Below are positions 1 through 11,344 of a DNA stretch of 64,000 nucleotides, piece by piece. The translations under genes and the position numbers were made by a program. How positions within the stretch are numbered: position 1 is the first letter of the stretch; each line of letters opens with the position of its first letter. This DNA comes from Epiperipatus broadwayi (lineage: Eukaryota > Onychophora > Udeonychophora > Euonychophora > Peripatidae). The notes below the pieces were generated by a model. That model saw nothing but the letters and a program-made list of their open reading frames with translations, was not told the origin of the DNA and made no database searches. The stretch is taken from the NCBI GenBank assembly GCA_028023455.1, contig JAQFVV010012497.1, positions 1,554,001 to 1,618,000 of the forward strand, given 5' to 3'.

Positions 1-851
1 GTAATAACAATTAAAAAATAATTTATCCTAAAAATTGAACAATAAATATATTGTAAAGAAGTTTTACAATGATAATAAAATTTATGAATATTTATATTAT
101 AAAAATTCTTTTGAAAAGCATTTTGATTTTTTTTTAAATATTGTAGGTATTTTTATTTTATTTTTAAAAGGTGAAATGTTGAAAGTTATCAACTAAACTA
201 AAATTATCATAAAAACTTTATTAGCATTTTTCAAAATGGCTAGCATCTTTGGAAAGATTATTTTATACAGAATCAAATGATGCATTATATAATTATATAG
301 CTTGAATGGGTTTTTTGCAAATTTAAATTGAAGCTTATGATTTGAGAATTTGGAAAAGATGGTAGAGCAGGCAGGTAGACTCATTTTGGAATCATGTGTA
401 AAGATATTTTATGTTACAAATTTGAGTATTAAGTGATTTGTGGTTTAGTGATGATGTAAATCTTTTAAATGGCATTGTAAGTAGATGGCAACATAATCTA
501 AGATTCTCAAGTGAGATGATATCATTTTATGGTCACTCAGGTTTCTTTTCCATATATTATAATATCTTTTAACAACATATCTAACTCATCTCCATTTCAA
601 TTTTTTAAATCATTCTATGATCATTCAGGTCTATAGATGAAACACCCTTAGACTTTTTCCGAAAAAGTTTATTAAAAAGTTTTGCATTAAGTATTGTATA
701 TGTAATTGACTGATCAGAAAAGTATTCAATCTGTAATATCAAGCTATAATTAAGTTATATATATAGTGAAATGAAGATTTTCATGAATTACAGATATAAA
801 TGAAATGTTATCTAGATACATCCATATATAATTAATTATAGTAAAAACATA
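1..851. other. AT-rich stretch with no recognisable gene
   Basis: No reading frame here resembles a known protein; the short frames are low-complexity and rich in Phe, Ile, Lys and Asn, as expected from AT-rich DNA. No repeat family recognised elsewhere in the window is evident. Probably intergenic or intronic. Confidence 0.5.
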
Positions 852-1243
852 AATATACCAATGTTTCAGCCAGGTCACATTGGTCATCAACTTGGTAATA
901 AATATTATGGAAATAGTTGTGGAGACATTGTAAACATTGACATATAATAATAATGAATGTTCTATTAATAGGAAAAAAAACTGATAGAAATAAGAAATGT
1001 CAGAATTTAAATTAAATTTTTAAAAAATCCTTTCAAATAGAAAGTAATTTGCATTTATCATCACATTTATTGATACAATCTGCCTTTTTAAAATGTCAAT
1101 GGCTTCTCTGATATGACATTGTTGGAAAGTGTCAATCTGGATAGTATTTTCATGTTGGAAAAATCAATACTATGACCTGTATATATAGCACAGAGTGTTC
1201 ATCAGTTGACGACCAGAGTGACATAGCAGAAACATTGGTATAT
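852..1243. repeat. Inverted-repeat (MITE-like) element, about 390 bp
   Basis: The left end (852-892), beginning ATACCAATGTTTC and running to a TGGTCATCAACTT segment, is repeated as its reverse complement at the right end (1203-1243, ending GAAACATTGGTATAT). The arms are about 40 bp with roughly six mismatches. The interior is AT-rich and has no coding potential. The outermost bases run into AT/TA tracts, so a target duplication cannot be defined. This is the structure of a non-autonomous terminal-inverted-repeat element; its superfamily cannot be assigned. Confidence 0.55.
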
Positions 1244-4099
1244 ATATATTTATTACAATTAATTACCTCTGGATGTACATCAATAACATATTTCATTTGT
1301 ATGTATAAAGTCAAGACAAAAAAGCTATTATAAGGATGATAGAGAAAAAAGCTATTTAGCCTTACAATTATCAATAATAACTGGTCTCCTAGCAATATCA
1401 AAGGTAAAAGTATCTATAGTTATTTACATGGAAATAGTCATAATTTTTACTTTATTTACATTACATATATACATAGAATCATTTTTCTGTTAATATTCAA
1501 GTGTTTCGAATATTTAGTTCCTATAATAATATGGATAATAAGGGTGGTATAGTAGCTTTAAGATTTATTCTATGCTTAGATGATTTCATCACAAATCTGA
1601 AAGATTTGATTGGTTAAAGTGTTTTGGAAAGTTGTATCTGATGTTTTTGAACCCAAGAAAGGGTAATTGCAGCATTAATCACAGTTTCACTATTTTGATT
1701 AGAACATATACATGATCTCAAGTAACAATTTGGTATTTAGTGTGTGACCAGACTCATAATAATAGGATAAGCAAGTAGATAAATGTTTAGAATACTAACT
1801 GATCAGAGAAGCATCTTACTGCTTATTATAATTCATTATGCAAGATTTGTGATTTCATTATATTTGAGAACCAATCTACTACTGCAAGTTTGGTGATGTA
1901 GTTTAAGCGAAGTGAAATAAATGTTTGGCTTGCCTAGGGTGTCAAAAAACTCATCACAGCTGTGTACATCATGAATAAGTATGGCAATTTATTAACATGG
2001 ATTCAAACTATTAATAGTTTTAGAATTAGATGTATATAATGGTTGTTATAGTTAATATCAGCTGAAAGTGCTTGAACAGAATCTGCTGAAGGCTTAGATT
2101 AATACTACCATTTATTTGATTTCCGTAATGGTTAATAACGTTAAAAATTAATTATAATACGGTATGAGCTGGAGTAGAGATATGATATATGCCATTACTT
2201 TAGTATTATATATATTAGTGTGACTATATATGTGTATATATAGTTTTTAATTTTTCACTAAGTATTAATCAACCTAGTAAGAGATATGAATAAGTTCATT
2301 AATTTCAGTGAATTGGGATATTGCACTTGGGGATTAATCTGTCACATTTTGATTAATTATTTTAATAAAACATATACTGTAAAGGTAAAAATAAAGAACT
2401 TAATCAATTTAATGTCTTTGAAACGAAGTATAATTATCTTGAATATAAAAAATAAGACGTTTTATTATATTTATATAGAATTTTAATTTACTTTCAGATT
2501 CGCATAATGCAATGTGACTATGGATGTAAAAATGGAATTTGTGTTATTAAAAAATTTAATAATAGAAATTAGATATTAGTAGTTGATTACAATATGTAAT
2601 ATCGTATACACATCTATATCATAATATGAAGATGTAGTCAACCACCGCTTCATGCCCGTAATTGTTAATGCTACCCTCAAGCTAGAATTAACATACACTA
2701 TATATTTATTGAGTACACTATATATTCTCATATTTTCATCTTCTTTATCCTTCTTAAATTTCTAGAGCAAGAATGGCATTCTCATTAATGAGTAGCAGTT
2801 CATGACTAGGACAAAAAATTTAATTTAAATGATATTATTTAATTGTTTGAAATATAAATATAATGTTTACTGCTGGTTCATGCCAATATGTCGTATTTTC
2901 TAATATTCTTTTTTATGAATCATTCACTAACATGCTTTTTAAAACTTCACCCGCTTTTTTTTTTTTTACAATTTTAAATTCCTCTTTTATCTGAAATTGG
3001 CATGCGTTTTTTTTTTTTTTAATTATCTGTCTGCTTATCAATTTAAATATTTTTTCTTTCTTCTTCCTAATAATCTTTAAAATGAATTTATGAAGAAAAA
3101 AAATTCATGAAAAACTTTTTTTTTTTACAGTACATTTAAAACTGTCCTCTAGTGGAATAAATTAGCAAAATTATTATTTTTTTGAATAGAAATTATAATA
3201 TAGTATAGCTGAATATTATCTCTACAGATGACTAACCTAATTTAAAAAATTGATTTAATTTTTGTTATATTCTTATCTATCGACACTAGCAAATTTAGAA
3301 ATCCTTGTTTTAATTGTGAGGATCTATTTGTCTTATTACTATATTATGAAATTAAATTACTCATTTATATTTTAGTAGCCTGTATTTATTTATTCTAACT
3401 AGTAAATGATTTCTTACGCATTATATGCATTTATATTTTATAATAGCATTACCACCACGTGGATTATCTTAGGTTTTTTGGAAATTAGAAAAAAAAAAAA
3501 GGTTAAAAAGTATATAATATAATAATTTAAAAAGATTAAAAAGTAAAAAAAAAAATCTTATTTAAAAATTTTCGTTTGCAATATTTATTCGTCATCCCTA
3601 ACTATTATTTCAGTTGCCAACTTTGAGGTCTAACATCATTTTTTCAATACAATCACTACATTGTTTATGATATCATTATTTTAATCTAAGTGAGAGCTCC
3701 ATTATTGCACAAGAAGAATAGTTTGCAGGGACTAAAGTATTTTGATTGATATCTTAAAATTAGCCAGATCCAAATTCAAAAATGAGTTTAGTGATTTAGG
3801 ACATAAAAATTACTTAAAAAGAGTACAGAAGTTAGTTCAAGCAACAAGAAATTGTGTAATGAAATCATTTAAGCTTAAATAAACTAATCAAACTCAACTT
3901 CCCAAATGTAAAGAACATGTCTGTTCATACTAAAGGAAATAAAAAATTATTGATTTATTGTGACAACTAATAATATTGATTAAATGAGCAATAACAAAAG
4001 ATATTAATTATTTCTAAAAGTTTCTTTGCAGTTCATGACAATTTAATGAAAGTGACATTTGAATGCTGCAAGAAAATGCATTCTAAAGAGTCAGAAATC
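1244..4099. other. Gene-free AT-rich stretch with homopolymer runs
   Basis: No coding region is supported. A segment at about 1500-1650, containing ATCTGAAAGATTTGATTGGTTA, resembles the repeat present four times in the SPEF1-like intron (56.7-57.9 kb). Poly-T or poly-A runs occur near 2958, 3009, 3110, 3490 and 3548. The rest is unassigned. Confidence 0.45.
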
Positions 4100-5730
4100 A
4101 CAAAAGTGATATTATTTAATCTGTATATGACATTAGAAAACCTATGATTGATTACACGATAATTTAGTGCATCAAGAATTATATAGTAATAAAGAACAAG
4201 TACCTCCTATATCTATTACATCTTCCGAATTGCCCAGAATTTTAAATGAAGAAGTGAGACATGCAATTCAGTGTATGAAGAAAGGAAAGGCTCCAGGAAA
4301 TGATGGAATTATAATTGATATATTAAAAGAAGCAGGTGAAGAAATAGAAACAATTTTAGCAAAGTTATATACCAAATGTCTAAATGATAAAGATGTACCA
4401 GAAGATTGGAAGAATGCAGTAATAATATTAATATTTAAAAAAGGTGATAAAGAAGATATTAGAAATTACAGACCTATCAGCCTTTTATCAGTTTTATATA
4501 AAAATTTTACCAAGATAATTACAACTCGTCTACAGAGAACTTTGGATTTCCACCAACCAGGAGAACAAGCTGGATTTAAAAGTGGTTTTAGTACAATAGA
4601 TCATATCCAGGTATTGAGAGAAGTCATAGAAAGGACAAACGAATATGAGTTGTCATTATGTTTTGGATTTGTAGATTATGAAAAGGCATTCGATTCTATA
4701 CACATTTCTTCAGTGATTAAAGCATTGGATCATCAAGGTATAAATCCAGGATATTGTCATATTTTAAAGAATATTTATAAAAATGCAACAGCAACAATTA
4801 GATTACATAATGATACTGGAAAAATCAACATTGAGAAAGGTGTAAGACAAAACTCTTTACAGCAGTACTGCAAGAAGTATTTTGTGGATTAAAATGGGAA
4901 ACTAAAGGAGTGAAAGTAAATGGAGAGTATTTAAGTCATTTAGATTTCACAGATGATGTAGTTGTTTTTGCAAATAATGCTTCAGAGCTGCAGGAAATGT
5001 TGCAGGAGTTAGCAGATGAAAGTAGAAAAGTAGGACTAAAGATAAATGTTAAAAAGACTAAAGTAATGTTTAATCAATTTGCTCAAAATATGAAAATAAA
5101 GATTGATTATGAAGAATTAGAAGAAGTTAACAGTTACAAATACCTTGGTCAGATTATTAATACAGATGGAAACATAATGGAGGAAATTAATCATAGAATT
5201 AAACTTGGTTGGAGTGCTTTTGGTAGAAATAACTTGATACTAAAAGGAAATATGCCTATGTGTTTGAAAAGGATGGTTTTTAACAAATGTGTTTTACCAG
5301 TTCTTACTTATGGATCTGAGACTTGGACACTTAATAGAAGAGCAATACAGAGACTTCAGACCACTCAAAGGAGTATGGAGAGATGTATGTTGAGAGTAAC
5401 AAGAAGAGATTGAAAATGCAATGTATGGGTAAGACAATAAACAGGTGTTACTGACCTCATTGAAAAAATTAAAAAACTGAAATGGAGTTGGGCTGGACAT
5501 ATTGCTAGAAGAGATGATAATAGATGGACAATTGAAATTTTAAACTGGATTCCAAGAGATTGTAAAAGACCCAGAAATAGACCACATGTGAGATGGATGG
5601 ATGAAATAAGAAAATGTGCAGGGGTGTTGTGGAGAAGAGAAGCCAAAGATCGGAGAAGATGGATTAAACTTGGAGAGACCTTCATTCTGCAGTGGATTGA
5701 TAATGGTTGATGATGATGATGATGATAATG
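4100..5730 (+). pseudogene. RTE-type non-LTR retrotransposon, 5'-truncated reverse transcriptase
   Basis: This is the C-terminal part of an APE-RT polyprotein of the RTE type often annotated in invertebrates as craniofacial development protein 2-like. Frame 1 (4167-4892) carries the RT N-terminal region: KKGKAPGNDG, a YRPISLLSVLYK block, an EQAGF block and the motif A region FVDYEKAFDSI, then GVRQ. About 20 bp of the following GD-type block appears lost near 4850, shifting the frame. A second frame (4871-5710) continues with FTDDVVVFA (motif C), the LKINVKKTK and YKYLGQII blocks, and the C-terminal WAGHIARR and WIKLGE blocks. Premature stops lie at 5411-5413 (TGA) and 5438-5440 (TAA). It ends with a TGA/ATG microsatellite tail at 5707-5730, typical of RTE 3' ends. 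The endonuclease domain is missing. The copy is inactive; assignment to the RTE clade rests on motifs and tail. Confidence 0.85.
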
Positions 5731-6140
5731 GGTAACTGCTATACATGTTAAGTGGCAAATAAGATCTTTGCTTCCAATTTGTCTAGAATTATATAAATTC
5801 CCAAATGTTGTGAATACAATACTTTTATTATTGTAAATATTATTGAATTAAATTAAATATCATGTTTGCTGGTATTTAATATGCAATGCTAGTGGCCATG
5901 AGGATGGGATCTTTGAGATTTGAGATCTATGGAATCCAAGAGACCAAGATATTGGTCTTAGCTTAAGTTGTTGATCCAGAAATAGTGTTGCATCTCTTTT
6001 GCAAAATTAATATAACGTTCAAGCAATAATGTGGTAGCTAATATCTTAATACCAAGTGTATGTCTGTCCAAAATTACAACAATTATAGTTAACATGCAAT
6101 AATAATAAATAGTGAATATTCCACAAAGTTCTTTAAAAAA
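5731..6140. other. No recognisable feature
   Basis: AT-rich sequence between the RTE tail and the Gypsy remnant. It could include the 5' part of the Gypsy element (LTR or gag leader), but neither an LTR pair nor a primer-binding site can be demonstrated. Confidence 0.4.
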
Positions 6141-6861
6141 TCTTGAGCAAACAGGACATTGTTTGAATCTGGTCTCTTGAATAGTTTAATTTAGATTGTA
6201 CTGAAAGTTGGTTGACAGATTTGGAAATAAAATAATACATGAATTAAAGTTGGCTACTCTGGTGAATGTATGTGGATGCCAACATATCCCTCTGAGCTAA
6301 ATTTATAAAGGCAATGGAACTTCTGAATGCATATTTCAATTCAAAATCTTTAATTATAATGCAACCTAAAATGTCAAGAGGTGAGTGAAAAAACAATTGA
6401 GTATGCAGATGAGCTCCAGAGGATGGCCTATCACTTTAAGGCATTTAAAAAGGATTCACTATGTTGTATGTGGGATTAAAATTGGAGGTAAAGCTTTTAA
6501 TGAATTCCAGTATGATATTTGAGTCAGGTAACTCTTAAGCATCTCAGGTAGAAGACATAGTTACCTTTGCTTGAAGCAAAGTCCAAAATTAATACAATTC
6601 AATAAAAATGAGATTAAAAAAAAACAAATGTTGATTCAGTTGTGATCTTAAGCAGTATATAAAGACACATCTGCTAAATAATAAAAAAAACTTGCTATCA
6701 CTATAACAGAACTAACACAACTATCCAGCATGTATTTATAAATACAATTTATCAGTTTTATCACATTGAACTGCCACTATTCAAATAAGAAATGGATAAA
6801 TAAAAGCTCATGTACTAGAAAACAAATGTAACAGTTGTCTAATAAAGAATTCTATGTTAAA

Positions 6862-6980
6862 ACTGCCCTCTATGGTTTAGTACAGTAGTAAAGAGCAGAC
6901 AAGAGCATAAGATCCTGGAACCAATTCAATTTACATCACTTCCAGTGCTTAAACTTCTCATGCTACTCCTGAGCAATAAA
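6862..6980 (+). repeat. SINE-A copy (inside Gypsy remnant)
   Basis: Member of a dispersed ~130-bp family whose copies start near TGCCCTxTATGGTTT, carry a box-A-like TAGCAGAATGG and a degenerate box-B-like segment, then GTCACTTCCAGTG, an ACTTCTTATGAACTTC block and GAGCAATAAA. This copy is diverged and lies between the gag-like and RT portions of the Gypsy remnant, so it inserted there or replaced part of it. Confidence 0.6.
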
Positions 6981-8019
6981 GCCATGTAATTATTATTTAC
7001 TTAATATCAAAACTCTTAAAGAGCACTGTGAATGTCATCATGTAAGATACAAGTCTATTTTGACACTTTTATAACAATGAAGATTGACATTGGTTATGCT
7101 ATCTTCATCAATTAAAAAACTATCAGCTAGAAATAAAAATAAAATGATGATTTTCCAGTTGACCATTATGATTACCAATCAAATTAAGTAAATTCTTGAA
7201 AAAAGCTGAAGTGATAAACAGTTCAAGGAGACTATAAAAGTAACCAGTTATCATTGTTGATATTCTCTAAAGAGCAGAGCAACTTAATGGGCCACAAGTT
7301 CAAATTCTAGACTTGCTCTTTATTCAGTATGAATAAAATCAAGGAATATGCTAAATTACTTTAATCAAGTTTGGATTGTTATTAAAGTAAATCTTCCCCT
7401 CAAGATATTATTAAAAATATAAAGTTGACCACCCATTTATTGTTGAGCATTAATAATCAAAGTTTCTAAGAAGTTTGATAGCTACAGATCAATAAGTTTA
7501 TAGAGCATATATTACATTTTAAATGGGCTATTCATATAGCACCCATTATTAAAAAGAATGGAGAAATATAGATTTGTACAGAGATTATTGATGCATGTTT
7601 TATAAGTCTCTGTCACTCGAACCCTTACCTTCAATTCTATTTTAATGGGCAATAAAAGAAATTGACCTCAAGTATGCCTATCTCAAACTATCAGCTAATA
7701 TTGAAGCCTCAAAAGTTCTATTATTTACACACAAATGGCTTTACAAAGTCAATATATTAGCATTTGGAATCTTAGTAGCTATAGCTACATTTCAATAAAT
7801 AGTCAATCAATTTGCTGTTACAATTCCAGGATTGTGATGTTTTCTAGTTACTAAGAGTAAGGAAATTTTTGGAGATTACCTGAAAGTTTTTAAATAAATT
7901 TTAAAAAGCAGACATTAAAATAAGTTATAATAAATATATATTCAAAGTCAAGAAATATAACTTTTTTATTATAAAGTGGTAGCGCAAGAAATATTTTCCA
8001 CCAAAAGTAAGTGCTATGT

Positions 8020-8196
8020 TAAATTACTAAACATCACATGATCACCATCTCTTATGCTAGCACATAACTGTTATTAAACAGGCAAAACTCTCCATACAGT
8101 AGTGCCACCCTGTGCCAACCAGAATAATCAATGGATGCCAGAAAGCATTTACACAGGGTGGCACTACTGTATGGAGAGTTTTGCCTGTTTAACGGT
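8020..8196 (+). mobile_element. F1 fold-back element, short derivative, inserted in Gypsy pol
   Basis: Starts with the F1 5' end (ACATCACATGATCACCAT, from 8033) and ends GCCTGTTTA. It contains a perfect 40-bp inverted repeat, 8075-8114 against 8152-8191, with a 37-bp loop. The same ends bound the larger copies at 37.6 and 54.4 kb, so this looks like an internal-deletion derivative retaining 5' end, hairpin arms and 3' end. It interrupts the pol reading between RT and the RT connection. A weak duplication (TATGTT on both sides) may be the target site. No coding capacity. Confidence 0.75.
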
Positions 8197-8601
8197 TATG
8201 TTGAGAGCAAAGATCTCTATGAACTAAAAAGAACTTCAGGTTTTTTTGGGAGACTCATTAATTATTAAGAAAGTTTTATTCAGCATAAGAACTGTTTCAG
8301 CTACTCAATAAAAAAGTTGCATGAAAATAGAGTGAGCTCTTCATAGCCAAAATGGGCATGGCCAAGTTATTGTATTTATATCTCATATCTTGGTTGCAGC
8401 TGAAAGAAATTATTCTCAAATAGACAGATGTTTTAGTAGGAGTGCATCAAAATTTTTTATCTGCATGTTTATGAAAGAGTATTCATTTTACAAATGGACC
8501 ATAAAGTATTCCTAGGCATATTCAATGCTTATGATTTTAAATTGCAGCATGTAGAGGGGGGGGTGTTTCAATGTTGATAACAGTGAATAACAATTAGGTA
8601 A

Positions 8602-8850
8602 TGTGTTTTCCAAAGATTTGTGGTGATGGGATTTTAGTTGTATTTATATACTGGACTATTTCCATCATCTTATATTAAGTATTGAATGTCTTTAGAAAAA
8701 GTTGACTTTATTTAAATCTTCCAGTTACATTCAACTATATATGTGTGATGTTTCGAGGTGTATTATTCTCTCTTCTTTAGGTGTTGCTGACCTGATCAAT
8801 GACAGTACTAGTGTAGGAATCAAAACTAGGCACATAGATTCTCGAATATT
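8602..8850. mobile_element. F2 element, partial or rearranged copy
   Basis: The left part (from 8602, GTGTTTTCC, through GGACTATTTCCATCATCTTA and GTATTGAATGTCTTTAG) matches the left end of the full F2 element at 26601. The interior (8745-8850, GTTTCGAGGTGTATTATTCTC onward) matches the F2 interior but in the opposite orientation relative to the left arm. The right arm is missing. F2 has near-symmetric arms, so the interior may simply have inverted between them before the right arm was lost. Confidence 0.65.
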
Positions 8851-8997
8851 GAATTTCACGATAACACTCTCAGTAAATGAGCCATCCTGACTTAGTAAAT
8901 AGAGAATAAATAAGTAAAATGATAGCCTACTGGATAGCAAATGACTCAGATTATGAATTTATGAATAAATTGATACTCAATTGATAAATCATTACTT

Positions 8998-9100
8998 AAA
9001 ACAAGTGCTGTCACTTTTGGCATTCAAACTTTTTATGAACTTTCAAGCAATAAACCATTCAATTATTTGTGTTGTTCCCACATCTTTTGAGTGGGTGCAG
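8998..9100 (+). repeat. SINE-A copy, 3' part
   Basis: Only the 3' half of the family is present: TGTCACTTTTGGCATTCAAAC, TTTATGAACTTTCAAGCAATAA, then CCATTCAATTATTTG. The 5' promoter half is missing. Confidence 0.6.
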
Positions 9101-9364
9101 ATTTATTGTTTATGTATTTTTTATGTTACTATTATGGTTTTCTTATTTTAAAATTTTATTGTTGTTGCAACATTTTTATCCAACTTTTCATATTGCTAAT
9201 GGTATTAATGGATGTTTTGAATACACCTCCGGTATTTAGCAGTCTTTTTTCTTTATTTATGCCAGAGATTGTTTAACTGTTTTCTATTAACTGTATATCA
9301 ATTGGTTTCATTGAATCTAAAATGTATATTCAACAATCATTATAACAATATCTGCTAAGTGCCT

Positions 9365-9535
9365 GGTTTGTTTTAGTGCAGTGGTGTACTGAAAGACTTT
9401 GGAGCCTAAACATGTTTCCTAACTCAGCTATGTCACTTCCTGTGCTTTAACTTTTTATGAACTTCTGAGCAGAAAACTATTCGATTATTTTTTTACCCTG
9501 TCAGATTTTGTGCAATGATACAACCCCCCCCCTTT
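9365..9535 (+). repeat. SINE-A copy
   Basis: Near full-length copy: GTGCAGTGGTGTACTGAAAGAC, a TGTCACTTCCTGTGCTT block, TTTATGAACTTCTGAGCAGAAA, then the 3' tail with CTGTCAGATTTTGTGCAATGATACAA. The tail abuts a copy of the tRNA-Val-like SINE on the other strand. Confidence 0.65.
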
Positions 9536-9643
9536 CCCATATGTCATAGCATCTGCCGGGAGGCAATACCACAACAACAGTCTGCAACCAACTGCTTGCT
9601 TGCAAGGTGGCTGTGCTGACCTCTCAGCAAACAATGCTTGAAA
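9536..9643 (-). repeat. tRNA-Val-like SINE (SINE-B), degraded copy
   Basis: Read on the - strand this aligns with the copies at 24132 and 42473: an AGCATTGTTT start in place of the 7-nt acceptor, a box-A-like segment, a GCAAGCAAGCAGTTGGT segment over the anticodon arm, and the conserved tail GACATATGGGAAAGGGG. An insertion of about 12 bp and several substitutions destroy box B and the cloverleaf. Confidence 0.55.
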
Positions 9644-9874
9644 ATGATACAAAACCCTTTAGAATGTGAAATATGCTTATAATCATATTAGAACAAATGT
9701 TTGTATTGCAGTAATTAAAAACAACAAATCAAAAAACAATATTGCACAATCAAAGTTTTTGAATGTTTGGATTAATAAATGGCTATTTGTATTATCAAAC
9801 AATAATGATCAATGATAGTTTGCCTTTTTTATCTTAATATTAGAATTACACCAAAACTTTTTGCTATGAGTGAA

Positions 9875-10005
9875 GCCCTGTATGGTTTATTGCAATAGCA
9901 GAATGGTAAATTCTGGAGTTTAAAGTCCATGGATGAGGGTCCAGTTCTGTGACTTCAGTGCTCAGACTTCTTATGAACTTCTGAATAATAAATTATTCGA
10001 TTGAA
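9875..10005 (+). repeat. SINE-A copy, one of the best preserved
   Basis: Begins GCCCTGTATGGTTTATTGC, contains a good box A (TAGCAGAATGG, 9897-9907) and a box-B-like GGGTCCAGTTCTGTGAC about 40 bp downstream, then CTCAGACTTCTTATGAACTTC and AATAATAAATTATTCGATT. Spacing and order fit an RNA polymerase III internal promoter, so the family is most likely tRNA-derived. Confidence 0.7.
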
Positions 10006-11340
10006 GTGAATCCTAAAGATAGAGATTTTAGATTCTGATTTGATTTTAAAATGTTATGAAATCTTTATTTATAGAATGAATATTGTTTATTAAATTTTTT
10101 CTACAGTATTTTATAGTTTTTTTTTGTATTAATGATTAATATATATCTATTATTTGTTCAATTTTTCTTTATTTTATTTTTTAAATAAATAATACAAACT
10201 GATCTTTTTCTTTTTTTTAATAAAATGAAATTAGTAGAATATAGAATCAATAAAAAAATATGAGTGTTAGATCTATTTTAGTGCTTAATCGGAGAGCTTT
10301 TAGACGAATCGAGGAAGATAAATTGATCTCAGTTTACGATTAGTTAAATGACTCAAACTAATATCATTACCAGATTGATGCTGAAGAAAAACTCTTTAAA
10401 AAAAAAAATCATTCTGGAATAATTTTTTTATTCAAACAATTCTGATTGTTTTGTAATTTAAGAAAAATAAATATTGGAGCAATCATTCCATGTGAATAAC
10501 GTCTAGAGAAACGAATTGACTGTATAGCAAACTTTTCAAAGCTGTCATATTGTAATCTAATTCAAGAGTAACTTCTTATAAATATATTGATAAGCAATGT
10601 GTATGGAAATCAACTAGAAAAAATATAAACACATATGCACGCCATAGACGCATATTAAGAATATTATTAAAACTCACTTGTGATTTATGAATCATAAGAA
10701 TTTGGATTCAGAAATGATCAAAACATTGCCAGCGTAAAAAAAGTCTGTCGAAAGTAATAAAGAAAAATTAGAAGAAAAAATCTGCTTTAATCTTAAACTA
10801 ATCTTCATAATATTAATTTTAGTTTAGTCTTAAGACAGAAATTAATCGGAGGATTTGATTGGCATTACTATCTGGCTTCAGCTTACTTGGCTGGTTTTAG
10901 ATAAAAACGATGTAAAGTGGATTACTACTGTTAATAAAATATTAAATGCAAGCTAGAAGTCATGTGATGTTTTGATTTAATGTATTCACAGTATTACAAG
11001 CCATTTTTTTCTTCTAGATTTATTTTATTTTTTTAGTATAATATTTTTCTTTGCATGGATTTTTATAAATACAACACATTAAATACCCCTTTTAATTTTT
11101 CACTTTGTATTGTTTTTTGAAATTATTTCACTAATGTAAAATTTATTATAAAACAACTAATATATGGAATAATGCACTTTTCATTATTTAAAGAATTTTC
11201 CTTTGTAATATCATTATAAAGTGTCTTAGTTTGCAAATATATCTGAGCGTAATAAAGCAGTTTTTAAAAAATCTACAAATGAATAAAAATGAAAAAAAAA
11301 AAAAAGGTTGAAAATACAGTATATATATTCATCATCTCAT
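10006..11340. other. No recognisable gene
   Basis: AT-rich sequence with homopolymer tracts. A block around 10270-10380 has ordinary base composition but no open frame or family resemblance that I can name. Confidence 0.4.
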
Positions 11341-11344
11341 TTTT

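Larger units (their letters stand above)
6150..8565 (+). pseudogene. Ty3/Gypsy LTR-retrotransposon gag-pol remnant
   Basis: Heavily decayed gag-pol of a Gypsy-type retroelement, readable only by moving between frames. At 6400-6620 a gag-like EYADELQRMAY block is followed by a diverged stretch. RT begins near 7370; WAIHIAPIIKKNGEI lies at about 7520-7565, and the RT core at about 7660-7860 shows EIDLKYAYLKLS (motif A), a THKWLYKVN block and an LAFGI block. The YLDD-like motif is destroyed. After an inserted fold-back element (about 8020-8195), pol resumes: the RT thumb/connection (ELKRTSGFFGRLINY, about 8220-8270) and RNase H (VIVFISHILVAAERNYSQID, about 8360-8430, then a TDH-like MDHK). No protease, integrase or LTR is recognised. 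The order RT, connection, RNase H in one orientation with spacing correct once the insertion is removed makes the call firm for pol; the gag part is weaker. Confidence 0.7.

Noticed and set aside
5294-5758. Three - strand frames (68, 106 and 72 codons)
   Set aside because: All are antisense shadows of the RTE C-terminal coding region.
8702-8890. 62-codon + strand frame and the overlapping - strand frame
   Set aside because: Both lie within the F2 element copy, whose other copy at 26601 has no conserved reading frame.
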